Shown here: piece by piece, positions 1 to 10,299 of the stretch | Numbering within the stretch: position 1 is the first letter of the stretch | How the letters are laid out: every line of letters begins with the position of its first letter | Source of the DNA: Gymnothorax reevesii | Taxonomy: Eukaryota > Chordata > Actinopteri > Anguilliformes > Muraenidae | Length of the DNA stretch: 64,000 nt | Reading direction: 5' to 3' | Assembly (NCBI GenBank): GCA_029721435.1 | Contig: CM056583.1 | Span: 51,935,620-51,999,619, forward strand | The notes under the pieces: generated by a model | Database searches by the model: none | What the model saw: only the letters and a program-made list of their open reading frames with translations | Told to the model about the DNA's origin: nothing | Translations under genes and position numbers: made by a program

Positions 1-266
1 TGCAACTTAGATTGTTTCACAAAAATAAAGACTGCATAAGTTTCGGCCAAAAAAATTAGACACCTCATCCCCAGGCTAACTTAGGCTTTAGACCTTTTTT
101 TTTTTTTTACCATGGTAACCAATCAGTTCCAGTTCCACCTTCTGACCACTGGTACTCGACCAAAAAAAAAAACATGGCTCATAATTTGTGGTTTGTAAAC
201 ATCAAAATGGAGAGAGCAATGAGAAGGGAAAGAGTTTTTAGAGACCGCAGTAACCGATTTGAAATG

Positions 267-278
267 AAAAAAAAAAAA

Positions 279-313
<35 letters not shown>
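267..313. repeat. A-tract plus CA/TA microsatellite
   Basis: A run of A is followed by about four CA units and then about thirteen TA units. Such arrays change length easily. Open frames crossing it are low-complexity artefacts. Confidence 0.95.
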
Positions 314-315
<2 letters not shown>

Positions 316-529
316 TCTTCAAGGGGACCAAAGTTTTCCACTGGGGTAAAGGGAGCTGAGTGGCTGGATGCGACCATTTTTTTTTTTATTTGAAAAAGGT
401 CTTCATTTACCCAGAATTCATTATGTAGTAGTCCTATTTAAGATAGACGCGAACTAAACTGCTTTGAGAAACGGCTGAATTTAGACGTCTTTCTGAATAG
501 TGCTTGTGTCTAACCCATTGTCAGAGTCT

Positions 530-845
530 ATCTTTGTGAAACCAGCCCCTGAAGTGCCTTCGATGTTAGTCCGGGTTCTTTTGTGACCTCCTGTATGAGT
601 CATTGACACACTCTTGGAGGAATTTTAGTAGTTCAGCCATGACTGGGAAGGTTGACTACTATTCCAAGTTCTCTTCATTTGTATAAAACGACTCTAACCA
701 TGGTTTACTCGAGGCCCAGAATATCAGAAATGGCTTTGCAATCCTTTTCAAACTGACCGATATTAGTTACTCTTTTCTTATTAGTTTTAGAATTTCTTTA
801 GATTACAGCATAATGTGCTGCTTTTTGCCGACTTCATATTGCTAG
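530..845 (-). pseudogene. Tc1-like transposase N-terminal remnant
   Basis: Read on the minus strand, this stretch resembles the 5' coding part of a Tc1-like transposase common in fish: a helix-turn-helix start, then the second DNA-binding region. The clearest piece is EVTKEPGLTSKALQGLV, encoded at about 540-592 in one frame. Stops and frame changes run throughout and no catalytic domain follows, so this is a dead fragment. It abuts the C-terminus of the next transposase (stop at 842-844), so two different Tc1 copies are joined head to tail here. The family call is from memory of fish Tc1 elements. Confidence 0.6.
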
Positions 846-1892
846 ACAGGTTCAGCATCCCCTCTTCTTTTTAACATGGAGTGAGGGCATCTGGGAATTG
901 AGGAGACAAGTTTCTTTAATTTAGCCATTGGAATTTGATCCCACTCTTGTTTAATACAGGCTTCCAGCTGCTGGAGAGTTATGGGTCTCCTTTGACTGAC
1001 TTTTTGTTTAATTATGCGCCAAATGTTCTAAATCGGTGAAAGATCAGGACTGCAGGTAGGCCAGTTCAGCACACAAACTCTTCTACTATGAAGCCATGCT
1101 GTCATAATAGCTGCAGTATGTGGTTTTGCATTGTCCTGCTGAAATACACATGGCCTTCCCTGGAATAGATGTCGTCTGGAGGGGAGCATATGTTGCTCTA
1201 AAACATTTATATACCTTTCAGCATTCATGGTGCTTTTGAAAACATGCAAGTGTCCCACACCATTTGCACTAATGCATCCTCATATGCTGGTTTTTGACCT
1301 GAACGCTGATAATAGGAGGGGTGACCTTTAGCTCTGAGAACAAGACGTCTATAATTTCCAACAAAAATGTCAAATTTGGACTCGTCTGACCACAGGACAC
1401 TTTGCCACTTTGCTACAGTCCATTTTAAATGAGCCTTGGCCCACAGAACACAGTCGTGTTTCTGGGTCATGCTCAACAAAGGTTTCCTTTTAGCATGATG
1501 GAGTTTTAGGTGGCGTCTGTGGTGTTTACAGACAGTGGTTTCTTGAAGTTTTCCTGGGCCCATTTAGTAATGTCAATGACAGAATCATGCCAGTGAGTGA
1601 TGCAGTGGCATCTGAGGGCCTAAAGATCAAGGGCATCCAGTAAAGGTCTTCAGCCTTGTCCCTTACGCACAGAGATTTTTCCAGTTTCTCTGAATCTTTT
1701 GATGATATTGTGCGCTGTCGATGATGAGACCTTCAAAGCATTTGTAATTTGACATTGAGGAAGTTTGTTTTTAAAGGATTCTACAAATTTTTTATGCAAG
1801 CCTTCACAGGTTGGAGAGCCTCTGGCCATGTTTCCTTCTGAGAGACTCAACCTCTCTAACACATCCCTTTTATAGCCAATCATGTTACACAC
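842..1892 (-). pseudogene. Tc1-like transposase, inactivated
   Basis: A Tc1/mariner DDE transposase can be followed on the minus strand from the N-terminal helix-turn-helix (about 1892-1650, with NIIKRFRETGKISVRKGQG) through WSDESKFDIFVGNYRR (first catalytic Asp), FQQDNAKPHTA (second Asp) and SPDLSPI to a C-terminus ending at 842-844. It is broken in several places: stops near 1650 and 1600, frame changes near 1560 and 1240, and a TAG at 1026-1028 replacing the catalytic Glu codon of the SPIEN motif. After that stop the frame goes on as NIWRIIKQKVSQRRP. The upstream DNA to about 2033 resembles the 5' flank of the 14.3-kb element, so this is an older relative of that family. No 3' TIR is visible; the copy ends against another Tc1 remnant. 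Confidence 0.85.
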
Positions 1893-2033
1893 CTGATGTC
1901 AGTTAATTACTTGCTAAATGTTCTTTCAGCAGATTCTCTTATACATTCATTACTTTTTCAGCCCTTTTTTTGCCTGTGTCCCAACTCTTTTGAGACCTGT
2001 TGCAGCCAGAAAAATTGAAATGTTGTTCAATTG

Positions 2034-2337
2034 TAAACTAGAAAAGCACTCAGAGAGCGCAGACCTCCGCCAGGGGGCAGCAAAACCCAAAAGCACAGCG
2101 ATTGGAACTCCGGCCCATTGGAAAGACTTGAAATCTTGAACTTTGGCGTATATCTCAGCTGTACTTTGGCCTAGATATGCCAAAATTTAATCACCTGTTC
2201 CTTGACTTAATACCCACCTTCACCTGAAAATTTCATCTAAATCGGTGCATTACTTTTTGAGTTATCTTGCTAACTAACAAACAGATAAACAAACAGACAA
2301 ATGCTGCCTAAAACATAACCTCCTTGGCAGAGGTAAT
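2034..2337 (+). repeat. Dispersed repeat family A, copy 1
   Basis: A 304-bp block begins near AACTAGA and ends at GGAGGTAAT. Its ends carry inverted sub-terminal motifs, GACCTCCGCCA near the left and CCTTGGCAGAGG at the right, and its inside contains an ACAAACAGA-rich stretch and ACTTTTTGAGTTAT. A second copy with the same order of motifs lies at 50684-50945 plus 53556-53606, which defines the ends independently. It encodes nothing. The superfamily is not assigned. Confidence 0.7.
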
Positions 2338-3671
2338 AATATATTGGCTGGTGTGATTTGAAAGTCAATGCGTTTTGATTTTATTTACAATTTACACTTT
2401 GTCCCAACTATTTCGGAAATGGGGTTGTACGCCAGAGCACTTCATTTTCTTGTTTTTTTTTTTAACCTTTTTCTTCGGAAGATTTGTAACAGCGCCTGCC
2501 ACTATATCACTGAGAAATTGCAGATTGACGGAAAATCTTGTCAATGGCTGGGAAATTGTTTAGTATAAGATTACATTTTTTGACTGAGGGAACACTGTGC
2601 AACACTGCATAATTTTCTCACTTCCAAGTTGCAAAAATATCTCATCAATGTGTTTTCTGCACAATTACAGTTGTCAAGGCAGAGTAATTGGGCCAAATTC
2701 AGCATTTATCGCACTAAACTAATTTTAAAAGTTTTCAGCTTTGTTTTGTAAATAATGCCAGTATTATAAAACACAAAGCTTTTGCGTTTTTATGAGTTTA
2801 GCAAGGAACAAAGGCACATTATTGCAAATGAGCGTGGGTTATCCAATTGATATTGCACTGAATCCAATACTCTGAATAAGTCAACAGTAAGGTCAAGTGA
2901 GTTTTGAACTATTGATTATCACTGAATAAAATGCACAAGAATTGCTGCAAGTCGCTCACTGACCTGATGACTAAGGCCTATACTAATGAACTACTAACTC
3001 ATAATATTAACTCAAAATGAGCAAGGTCAGGCGAAGGAACTGGGGAAGATGATCGAAATCAATAGCTCTTCACTGAGATTTTTTGTGACTATGACTCCAG
3101 ATCACGTTGCTTTCACACAAACTCTCATTCAGAGACACGGAAACTTGAAGAGGCTATACTGCACAGCATTGACCGCTGGTCAGCTGAAATTACAGGAGCC
3201 ATTAAAAAAAAAAATCCCTTTTAACGATTGAGTAGTCTGCACCTTGATTAACAAGTTTTCGCAGTTTGATTCGAAAAACCCATCGACAGTGAAACACACG
3301 CCTTCATCCTTAATAATGCAACCTGGAATAGTAAATCAAAAATTGAATCCAGACAAAATATTTTGCTCATTTTACAAACTACTTTGTGAACTTCCAAGCT
3401 TGCTTTTGGCACAGTCAGAGCAGGTTGTTTGATTTGCACTTCATGATTGTTTAAATTACATTTACAAAAGCAAAGATTAGCAGCAAGTATGCAGAATTGA
3501 ATAATATAGAATGAAATGCAATTCCACATTGAGATGACAATGTTTATTTCTCGTCTTATGTAAACAAGGAGAACTTGCTGAGCTCTGAGAGTTTTCAGAG
3601 TTCCCAGACTTCTATTAAAAAAAATAAGAAAACAGGTCAAGACCAATCATTAGGAGGGGATGTTCTGTGCC
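2338..3671. other. Unannotated AT-rich stretch
   Basis: I see no gene, RNA or repeat structure here that I can support. Short open frames are present but have no recognisable motif. Confidence 0.5.
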
Positions 3672-3747
3672 TCCTACATTTTCAGCTCACCAGCCACCTC
3701 TGCCGCGCTTCCTACATTTTCAGCTCACCAGCCACCTCTGCCACGCT
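3672..3747. repeat. 38-bp tandem duplication
   Basis: Two adjacent copies of a 38-bp unit beginning TCCTACATTTTCAGC differ by about one base (CTGCCGCGC versus CTGCCACGC). This is a recent local duplication. Confidence 0.9.
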
Positions 3748-3884
3748 GTTTAATGAATGTAGTGTGCATCAGATCTAAAGAACATCAAAAGCTTTCACTC
3801 AAGAGTCCAGAGCATGCTTGCTGCCCTCACGTCAGGGGCAGATGCTATCCTTAATAACTGTGCCCTCTCCTTATCTGCCTCCTT

Positions 3885-4050
3885 TTGTTTCTGCGCGATG
3901 ACAGCCTCACAGCGCGCACCATAAAAGCTGTGTCCTTCCTGCGGCGACCTTGGTTCGATTCCAGCTTGGGTCATTTGCTGCATGTCTTCCCCCATTCCTC
4001 TTCCCAACCTTCCTGTCACTCTTCACTGTATATCTATAAAAAAAAGGAAA
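3885..4050 (+). mobile_element. tRNA-derived SINE fragment
   Basis: A B-box-like GGTTCGATTCC (about 3952-3962) is followed by a CATTTGCTGCATGTCTTCCCC body, TCCTGTCACTCTTCACTG, and an A-rich tail near 4036-4050. This order matches a teleost tRNA-type SINE 3' half. The A box is weak, so the head may be truncated. The tail ends exactly where a decayed minus-strand Tc1 transposase stops being recognisable, so the SINE may have inserted into it. Confidence 0.65.
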
Positions 4051-4199
4051 ATAAAATCCTCTACCTATCAGTCTCTTTCCAGATAGCAATGCATGCCTCA
4101 CAAGGATGCGGTGATACTTCTTTTGATCCCTGATTCAATTCATCAATTTTTATGAGATCACCAGCTTCTTTTGAGCGGGCTGAATGCCACACCATAATA

Positions 4200-5010
4200 T
4201 ACTCAGCCAAAATAAAAACTTCACACTTGTTCGGAGGTTGATAAGTTGAACATGCAAGAAATGAGGTTTTAAATAATGATTTTATTTAATTCTGTACTGA
4301 TTAAAGATGGTATATCATAAAAATAATGTCCATAATGTAACCAGTTCCACCGAAAATGCTACAGAAATGTCCAAGAGTAAAAATGGTAACTTACAACTTG
4401 AATAAGAGCAGTGCGCAGGTGATTACGTATGGTTTGGGCAGTCACACAACCTCTAAACAATTCATTTCTAGTGGACGTTGCAGTGACAAATCGATTATGC
4501 AAATGAAGAGAGACAATTTGTCGGTCTTCTGCTTTTGACGTCACACGTGGGCCACCAGAACGAGGTCGGTCAGCTGTGGTGCCAGTTTGTTGGAGACGTG
4601 TCCGAAGATCATGGATAGTCCGTCGACTGCATCCCATAACCCTTGCAACGTCAGTGACGGATCTTTCCGTATTCAGCATGCCAATGGCACGTTCACGCTG
4701 AATTTTTGACAGCCATGGCATTGAAAATCAACAAATAATTAACTGTAAAAACTTGTTCTTCTGAGATGTCACTCTAATGTGAGCTCAGTTGCACATCTCT
4801 CATATGGTCACGTGACTAGGAACACGAGAAAACATGGTTTTTGCTTAAAGTACGCTCGCACGTGCTACGTACCTGTGCACATCGGAGTTGATGTCTGTCA
4901 TGATGTCTTTGACAATGCATTTACCCCTAGTGATATTAAAAACTCTTATTAAAAGTTTCAAGAAAATATTTACAAATTTATGAGTGTGAAGTTTCTTTTT
5001 TGACTCAGTA
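4200..5010 (-). mobile_element. Non-autonomous Tc1-like element, 811 bp
   Basis: The left end TACTCAGCCAAAATAAAAAC and the inverted right end TACTGAGTCAAAAAAGAAAC match imperfectly and both run on into ACTTCACACT. TA dinucleotides at 4200-4201 and 5009-5010 are the expected target duplication. It contains only the first third of a transposase gene and lacks a catalytic domain, so it is an internally deleted copy that would need a transposase from elsewhere. It lies inside an older Tc1 transposase remnant and is therefore younger than that remnant. Confidence 0.85.
4359..4721 (-). pseudogene. Tc1-like transposase N-terminal domain (partial)
   Basis: This open 120-codon frame begins MPWLSKIQRERAIGML, followed by a helix-turn-helix (VTDVARVMGCSRRTIHDL), the DRPRSGGPRV linker resembling the GRPR motif, and a second helix-turn-helix region ending TAQTIRNHLR at about residue 105. 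The last residues are non-homologous and no catalytic Asp follows, so the gene lost its catalytic two-thirds by internal deletion. It resembles the start of the intact transposase at 56328-57341 (MPRLSENDRWRAIGM, DRPRSGRPRV) but is clearly a different member. If translated it would be a DNA-binding fragment only. Confidence 0.8.
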
Positions 5011-5564
5011 TATCACCACCTCCATGTTTTACTGAAGGGGTCAAACAGTCATTTTTGAAATTTTATCCAACTCTATAGTGCATATACGTTCTGCGTTTGC
5101 GTGAGAAATTTTTGAATTTTGATTCCCAGTCCACTGGTGTCCAATCGTTGAATTTCTTGGCAAACTTAAGTCTTCTTTTGATGTTGCCAGCTCTTGGCTG
5201 CAACATGACCAATCAGACCATGTTCACACAGGCGTCTGAAGATAGTAGATCTTGATACTTTTATCTCTTCACCTCTGGCGCCATTTATATCATCAAGGAG
5301 TTGTCATGCTGTCAACCGCTGATTTATTTTTACTTGTCATACACAGATAATGAAGGTCAGAGGCACTTAACTTCTACTTTGCCCCCTTACTGCCACTAGT
5401 TTCAACAAAATTCTCTTCGAAACACTTGATGGTGTTTCTTACAGGGCGATGGCAACATTTGAAGTTTTCAACATCATGTAAGGCCACAATACGGCTACGT
5501 ACAATCTCAGAGTGCTCCTTCCGTGTTCAACACTGTGACTCAACTCAAAGTTTGTGTCCCTTTA

Positions 5565-6465
5565 TATAGTGGAACAACTGACCATCGAGGTAATTTTGCA
5601 GAATAATCTTGCCTCAAACCAGTTCAAACTATTTATTTTCAATCAATAATCATTCACCTTTCAATTGTTACATTTAAAGAAATAAAGTCTTGATGTAAGT
5701 TCTGATAGGCCATGGAGTCAAGCCTGCTAACAGAGGAGCAGCTTCTGATTCATTATCGTTGCAGACTTCAATAACAATGTTTATAGTGGCTACCTGCACT
5801 TCGGTGGGGTTCATGTTGCTCTGATGTACGATGTCATGCTTGCCCTAGCTATTCTACTGCGCTGGGAGTGCTCGGTTAAGAATGCCTGCACGCGCTAGCT
5901 TATTTGTCTTAAAATATGTGTTTGCTGAAGGAATCTTTGGTGTAATTGGTGTCATTTGTCAAACTGTAAATTTAGAGCAGCATGCTAATCCGGATGCAGC
6001 CACAAATGCTCTTCATTTCCAGTTCACACATGGCAAGGCAACACTCATTGTAGGTAGCTAAATAATTTCTCTACAGCAGCAATTGTGATATGCTTGCCTA
6101 TTGCGAATCACCACTGTACAAAAGCTCTGTTTTCCACATAATTTGGCAGTAATTTTTTTTTTTTTTTGCATCTTTGTACACGCACTTGCACCCTAGTGGG
6201 TAGAATTTTGATTGCTGTGCAAGTTATCGCTTGCTTGGGAGGTAAGCCTTCGGTTGCTTAACAGTATCAAGCTCACGTCCTCAGATGTGGCTGATCTTAC
6301 GCATGCTCAGCAATGCCATGGTGCGGTGATACTTTGCTGATACCTCACCAATATTTTCCCATTTCAGCCAGCTAGCTTGTGCTTTGGTCGTCTTGCCCAT
6401 CATTTCATTCAAAATAGCTTTGTTTCAGTCTGCTCAGAATGCACTATAGCCTTTAAGTTTGCCAC
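5565..6465. other. Unannotated stretch
   Basis: The proximal part may include the 5' flank of the decayed Tc1 transposase on the minus strand. A T-run lies near 6151-6167. Nothing else can be supported. Confidence 0.45.
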
Positions 6466-6750
6466 TTAGTTAACCAAAAGCCATAAAGACCACATGATCT
6501 CTGGCTGTAAAGGCATGCTGTTATTAGAATCTGGTCTTTGGTTTATGCTGGCATCATTGGTTGTTTTTTTTGGGGGGGGGGGGGGGGGGGGTTCAGCAGC
6601 TTGTGCCAGTTTGTGCTGCTCTCTGAAGGGAGTAGTTGACAGCATGGTAAGAGTTTTTAACTTTTCAATTTCTCGCATTGAAGAGCCTTCTTTTCTAAGC
6701 ACAATAATAGACTGACGGGTCTCTAAAGGAAGTTCTTTCTTTCTGGCCAT
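6466..6750 (-). pseudogene. Tc1-like transposase N-terminal remnant
   Basis: The frame starts MARKKELPLETRQSIIVL and continues KEGSSMREIEK, typical of the first helix-turn-helix of a Tc1-like transposase. Similarity fades after about 30-45 residues, where the frame passes through a run of Pro codons made by a G homopolymer on the plus strand and then unrelated sequence. It directly follows the 3' end of another, different transposase remnant on the same strand. There is no catalytic domain, so it is non-functional. Confidence 0.75.
6572..6591 (+). repeat. 20-bp G homopolymer
   Basis: Twenty consecutive G residues lie on the plus strand, immediately after a T-run. Such a tract can form a G-quadruplex and its length is error-prone in sequencing. 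It interrupts a Tc1 N-terminal remnant. Confidence 0.95.
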
Positions 6751-6804
6751 TTTGAGCCTATAAAAAAACTAACAACTGCTGATGCTTCAGGTGCTTAACC
6801 AACC

Positions 6805-7608
6805 TCAAGAATGCCATGCTCCCTGCACTCTCCTCTTCAGCTCAGTCTGCAGGTTTTCAATGGGATTGAGGTCTGGGGACTGAGATGGCCATGAGAGGAG
6901 CTTGATTCTGTGTCTGGTAAACCATTTCTGTGTAGATTTGGCCACATGTTTATGATCATTATCTTGCTGAAGGACCCAGTGACGACCCATCTTCAGCTTT
7001 CGGGCAGAGGCCACCAGATTTTGATTTAAAATGTCCTGGTATTTCAAAGCATTCATGATGCCATGCATCCTAACAAGGTTCCCAGGGCCTCTTGAAGAGA
7101 AACAGGCCCACAGCATCACCGATCCTCCCCCATACTTCACAGTGGGCATGAGGTGCTTTTCTGCATACTCAACTTTTGTGTTCCGCCAGACCCACTTAGA
7201 GTGTTTGGTGCCAAAAAGCTCTATCTTGGTCTCATCTGACCAAAGCACACAGTCCCAGTTGAAGTCCCAGTACCGCTTAGCGAACTCCAGACGTTTGCGT
7301 TTATGATTGTGAGTGAGAAAAGGTTTTTTCCGTGCATGCCTCCCAAACAGCTTGTTGGCATGTAGATAGCGCCTCATGGTTGTTTTGGACACTTTGTGAC
7401 CCCAAGATGCTACCATTTGTGGCAATTCTTTAAAAGTGAGCTTTGGAAAACATTTTGTCCTCACTGTGCGTGGTGGCAAAATAACCTCCCCAATTCGTAG
7501 GACAATTGATGAACTAATTGGTGAACTATGTACAAGGCTTGCTCGTTTGCGACCCTTTGCTGCTAATTCAGGAAAATGAAGACAGTTCACGGCTCTCCTC
7601 CGAAGCAC
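6805..7608 (-). pseudogene. Tc1-like transposase, long open frame, truncated at both ends
   Basis: This uninterrupted 267-codon frame holds most of a Tc1-like transposase. From about residue 55 it shows a second helix-turn-helix (VSKTTMRRYLHANKL), the basic RKKPFLTHNHKRKRLEFAK, then the DDE domain: WSDETKIELFG with Asp125, the VKYGGGSVMLW block, QQDNDHKHVAK with Asp216, and SPDLNPIEN with Glu251. Asp216 and Glu251 have the 34-residue spacing of a DD34E enzyme. The first 50 or so residues are unrelated and the first helix-turn-helix is missing. The C-terminus ends about 25 residues early in an unrelated tail. Family members are usually about 340 aa, so the protein is probably inactive although the catalytic residues survive. 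No TIRs were found. Confidence 0.85.
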
Positions 7609-7611
7609 GTG

Positions 7612-8133
7612 CTTGTCAGCTACTGCTTCTTATACACTCATTGGTTGAATCTTCACAAGTTCAGAACGAGGGTGGAGGATACCCGGACATGAACAGGCTT
7701 AGAATCTTCCTGACAAGTGCCCGTCTGGCCAACAGGAGGTGCTTGAGCAATGAACAAGGCTATTTATTTATTTCCCTTTCCCGGCAGTCCCTTCCCAATA
7801 TGAAACCCTGTAGCGCGATGGCCAATTGTGCGCTTCTCTGAAAAAGCTGCCAACCAGTTGCCAGTCATTTTAATGCTCTTTCTCATTCCAGCTCTCCCCT
7901 CATTTTTCAGGGAATAGAGCATGTACATTTGCCAAGAGGTGGCGATATCAATAAAAGATTATATCAAAAAGAACTCTTTTGGATACATCAGACTCTTTAC
8001 ACCCTAAGGCGTTAAATGTTGATATGAGTGTTTTGTCATAATATGGATTTGTTTGAGGTCTTAATTTGATTATAGTTGGAGATATTGCATTCTATGATGG
8101 TTTTCCTGATGTCTGTGCAATTTCGTTACCCAT
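7612..8133. other. Unclassified intergenic stretch
   Basis: Open frames run through 7518-7841 but carry no motif I recognise. The sequence is less AT-rich than its surroundings and may be a repeat fragment. Nothing can be assigned. Confidence 0.4.
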
Positions 8134-8427
8134 TTAAAGGAGCAATATGTAAGAAATGTATGTTGATTAATCATGAATTGGCCCTGATATATCACCAGAC
8201 ATTTAGGATAATTTCAAATAATTACATCACTGTCAACAGTAGTCCTGCCAGAATATTCTCATCACAAAAGTGAAGTTGCAGCCCACAACTAATGTTTATG
8301 TTGACATTTTGTGTTTTGGCCGGATGCGCCTCCATCCACCTATCTCCCAATCACAAAGTCAGTAGCATTTCGGCATTCAGGTTGCCAGTTACCACTGAGC
8401 TGCAGCTACTAGTGTTTCGGAGCACAA

Positions 8428-8597
8428 ATGTCTGACGTTAAGCCTAAAAGGCCTCATTATGATTCCAAAATGCGTTGTGACAAAGTCAGAAACAAAACAA
8501 GGATCTGTGTAGGACATGCCTTTAAAAGATGGAGACAGCTGAAAGCAGAGAAGAATTTGAAGACCGACGCCGAAGTTGCTAATTTTCTCCTGGGCTG
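8428..8597 (+). CDS. Short exon-like ORF in the TTAA element
   Basis: An ATG opens a 56-codon reading segment: MSDVKPKRPHYD at the start, then KTRICVGHAFKRWRQLK and KTDAEVANFLLGW. It is rich in Lys and Arg in its first half. It ends at GTAAGA (8598-8603), a good match to a splice donor; read through, it meets a TAA at once. From memory, peptides of the type RWRxLKxxKxLKTDAEVAxFLL occur often in fish gene predictions, consistent with a repeat-borne first exon. No downstream exon was identified, and function is unknown. The solo LTR begins about 440 bp further on and may have disrupted the gene. Confidence 0.45.
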
Positions 8598-9040
8598 GTA
8601 AGATTCAGTTACATTTGACTAACTTAATTCTATTTAATATATGCACAGACATTTCAAATATTCTCTACAGTCAAGTAACATGTTTGTTCATGGTATGTTA
8701 GTGTGTATGCAGGTGGGGTCACCAAATTGACTAGGTAATAAATAGTTTGAGAAATGAAAACCATGGGTCTTCATTGCTAACATTAGCAATTAATTTATAG
8801 TCCGTTTCTCTGGCTTTATGCTGAGACGCTGTGCAATCCGTTCCAACATTAGCACAGTCATTATGGCAATATGAAATATAATTGAGACAGTATATCGGTC
8901 AGATGAGTCCTCATTCATTTTTTACGCATTTTATAGTATGGACTTTAGTGGGCTATCCACACAGAAGAGTGACGTGCAAGTTGACCGATATGACCATTGC
9001 TAAAGTTAGTCATTAGTCTCAATCTTTTCTGAACTGAACT

Positions 9041-10299
9041 TGTAATGGTGCGATCAGGAACCAGTCGCGAGAACCAGGCAATGCAGTAGAACTTGCTTTA
9101 TTAATAAAGGGGGAGGACCCCCGCAGGGCAGAAGGCAAAAGTACAAAGTCCACACTCCAACAATCAAAATCCAGTTGGGCAAAAAGAATTGAAAACCAGG
9201 GCAGCAATTACAATAATCGTAGTCGGACAGAAATGGGTCTGGTTCACAGGTACAGGAATGTCAAAGAAGCAAAACCAGAATCCAACGGGCGTAATCCGAA
9301 TCGTAACCAGGGCAGCAAACAAAGATCTTGTGGTCGGGCAAAAAAAGGTCAAAACTCACAGATGCAACAATAATCCAAAATCACAAAGGCAAAAATCGAA
9401 AAGTCGGGTGGTCCAGTCAGAAAGATAAACACTGAGTAATCAAGGCGAAAAGAACCGTGGCACAAGAAGACTGAGGAAAACGATCTGACAGAGACTGACT
9501 GTGAGAAGACACCTAATATACACTTCTGAGATCACATGGCGAGAGACACAGGTGCAAACAGTCAGACTGATTACAAAGGATCAGCAAATGAGGGAGAACC
9601 TAATCACATGGAATTTGGCAGGCATCATGGGACAAACCTATAGAAAGATAAACAGCTCCAGGTACGGAGTTTCTAACGTGCATAAATAATTAAAGAAGGA
9701 CAGCGTGATAAGACGTGGAGATTCCACAGAAAATGCAGCAAAGGAAATCAGGGAGAGGCAAGAGGCGGAGACTAGAACAGGGCGAGTGCTGAGAGCTTGT
9801 TAATCAATTAGTAAGTAAAACTATACAATCCTTTGGTGCTTGTTAGTAAGTTAGTATTTATATACAATGTTAGTTGGTGTTAGTAACTTCTAGCGAAAAT
9901 AACAAACTGTTAGTATGGTTAGTAAGATAGAAAAGTAAGGCGAAGTAAGCAAACGAGATCGGAAGGAAGGCTGAAATCCAGAATCCAATAAATCACCCGA
10001 AGAGTAACACGCAGGACTGGGGCTGTGTGGAATGACAAGACATGAGACCAGACGGGGGAGACAAAGTGCAATGCATGATGGAAAACATGAACCGGAATGT
10101 AACTATGGCAAAATGTAAAACAGGGAAAAGGAAAAACTAAGTCAATACATTAAACTAATCAAAGTACCAAATCCCAAATACTCATACAAAGAATGGTCAG
10201 GTATAGCAAATGTCAAAAAACACAAAAGGCAATCAGAAATAACAAGGCATGAACATGGTCAAAGCAGAACAGAACATGAGCCAAAGCAGAATCACAACA
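9041..10299 (-). mobile_element. Solo LTR, 1,259 bp
   Basis: The block begins TGTAATGG and ends CACAACA (TG...CA termini) and is bounded by perfect 5-bp direct repeats GAACT at 9036-9040 and 10300-10304. No internal retroviral-type coding region is present, so it is a solo LTR left by recombination. The sense strand is minus: read that way it has a TATATAAAT motif in its middle, many GTTAGTA-type repeats, and AATAAAG about 75 bp before its 3' end. A related LTR lies at 26335-26874 on the plus strand. Superfamily is uncertain; a 5-bp duplication fits Gypsy or ERV-type elements. Confidence 0.8.

Larger units (their letters stand above)
4048..5560 (-). pseudogene. Decayed Tc1-like transposase split by an insertion
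   Basis: The minus strand shows scattered transposase motifs in order: RPVRNTIKCFEENFVET and KLSASDLHYL (about 5450-5350), CEHGLIGHVAAKSW (about 5240-5200), VKHGGGDI (about 5030-5010), a gap, then MVWHSARSKEAGDLIKID (about 4195-4140) and RHALLSGKRLIGRGF (about 4100-4055). Many stops and frame shifts mark an old copy. The gap in the VKHGGGD/MVW region is filled exactly by the TA-flanked element at 4200-5010; removing it rejoins the two halves. The copy is cut off at about 4048 beside a SINE tail, so the second catalytic Asp and the Glu are missing. Confidence 0.75.

Noticed and set aside
123..377. 84-codon minus-strand frame
   Set aside because: It runs through the CA/TA microsatellite and T-runs; the Ile-Tyr repeats are simple-sequence translation.
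3248..3646. 132-codon minus-strand frame
   Set aside because: No motif, AT-rich composition, no start context or neighbouring exon signals.
9189..9428. Frames inside 9019-9689
   Set aside because: They lie in the antisense strand of a solo LTR; similarity to the copy at 26.3 kb is at DNA level only.
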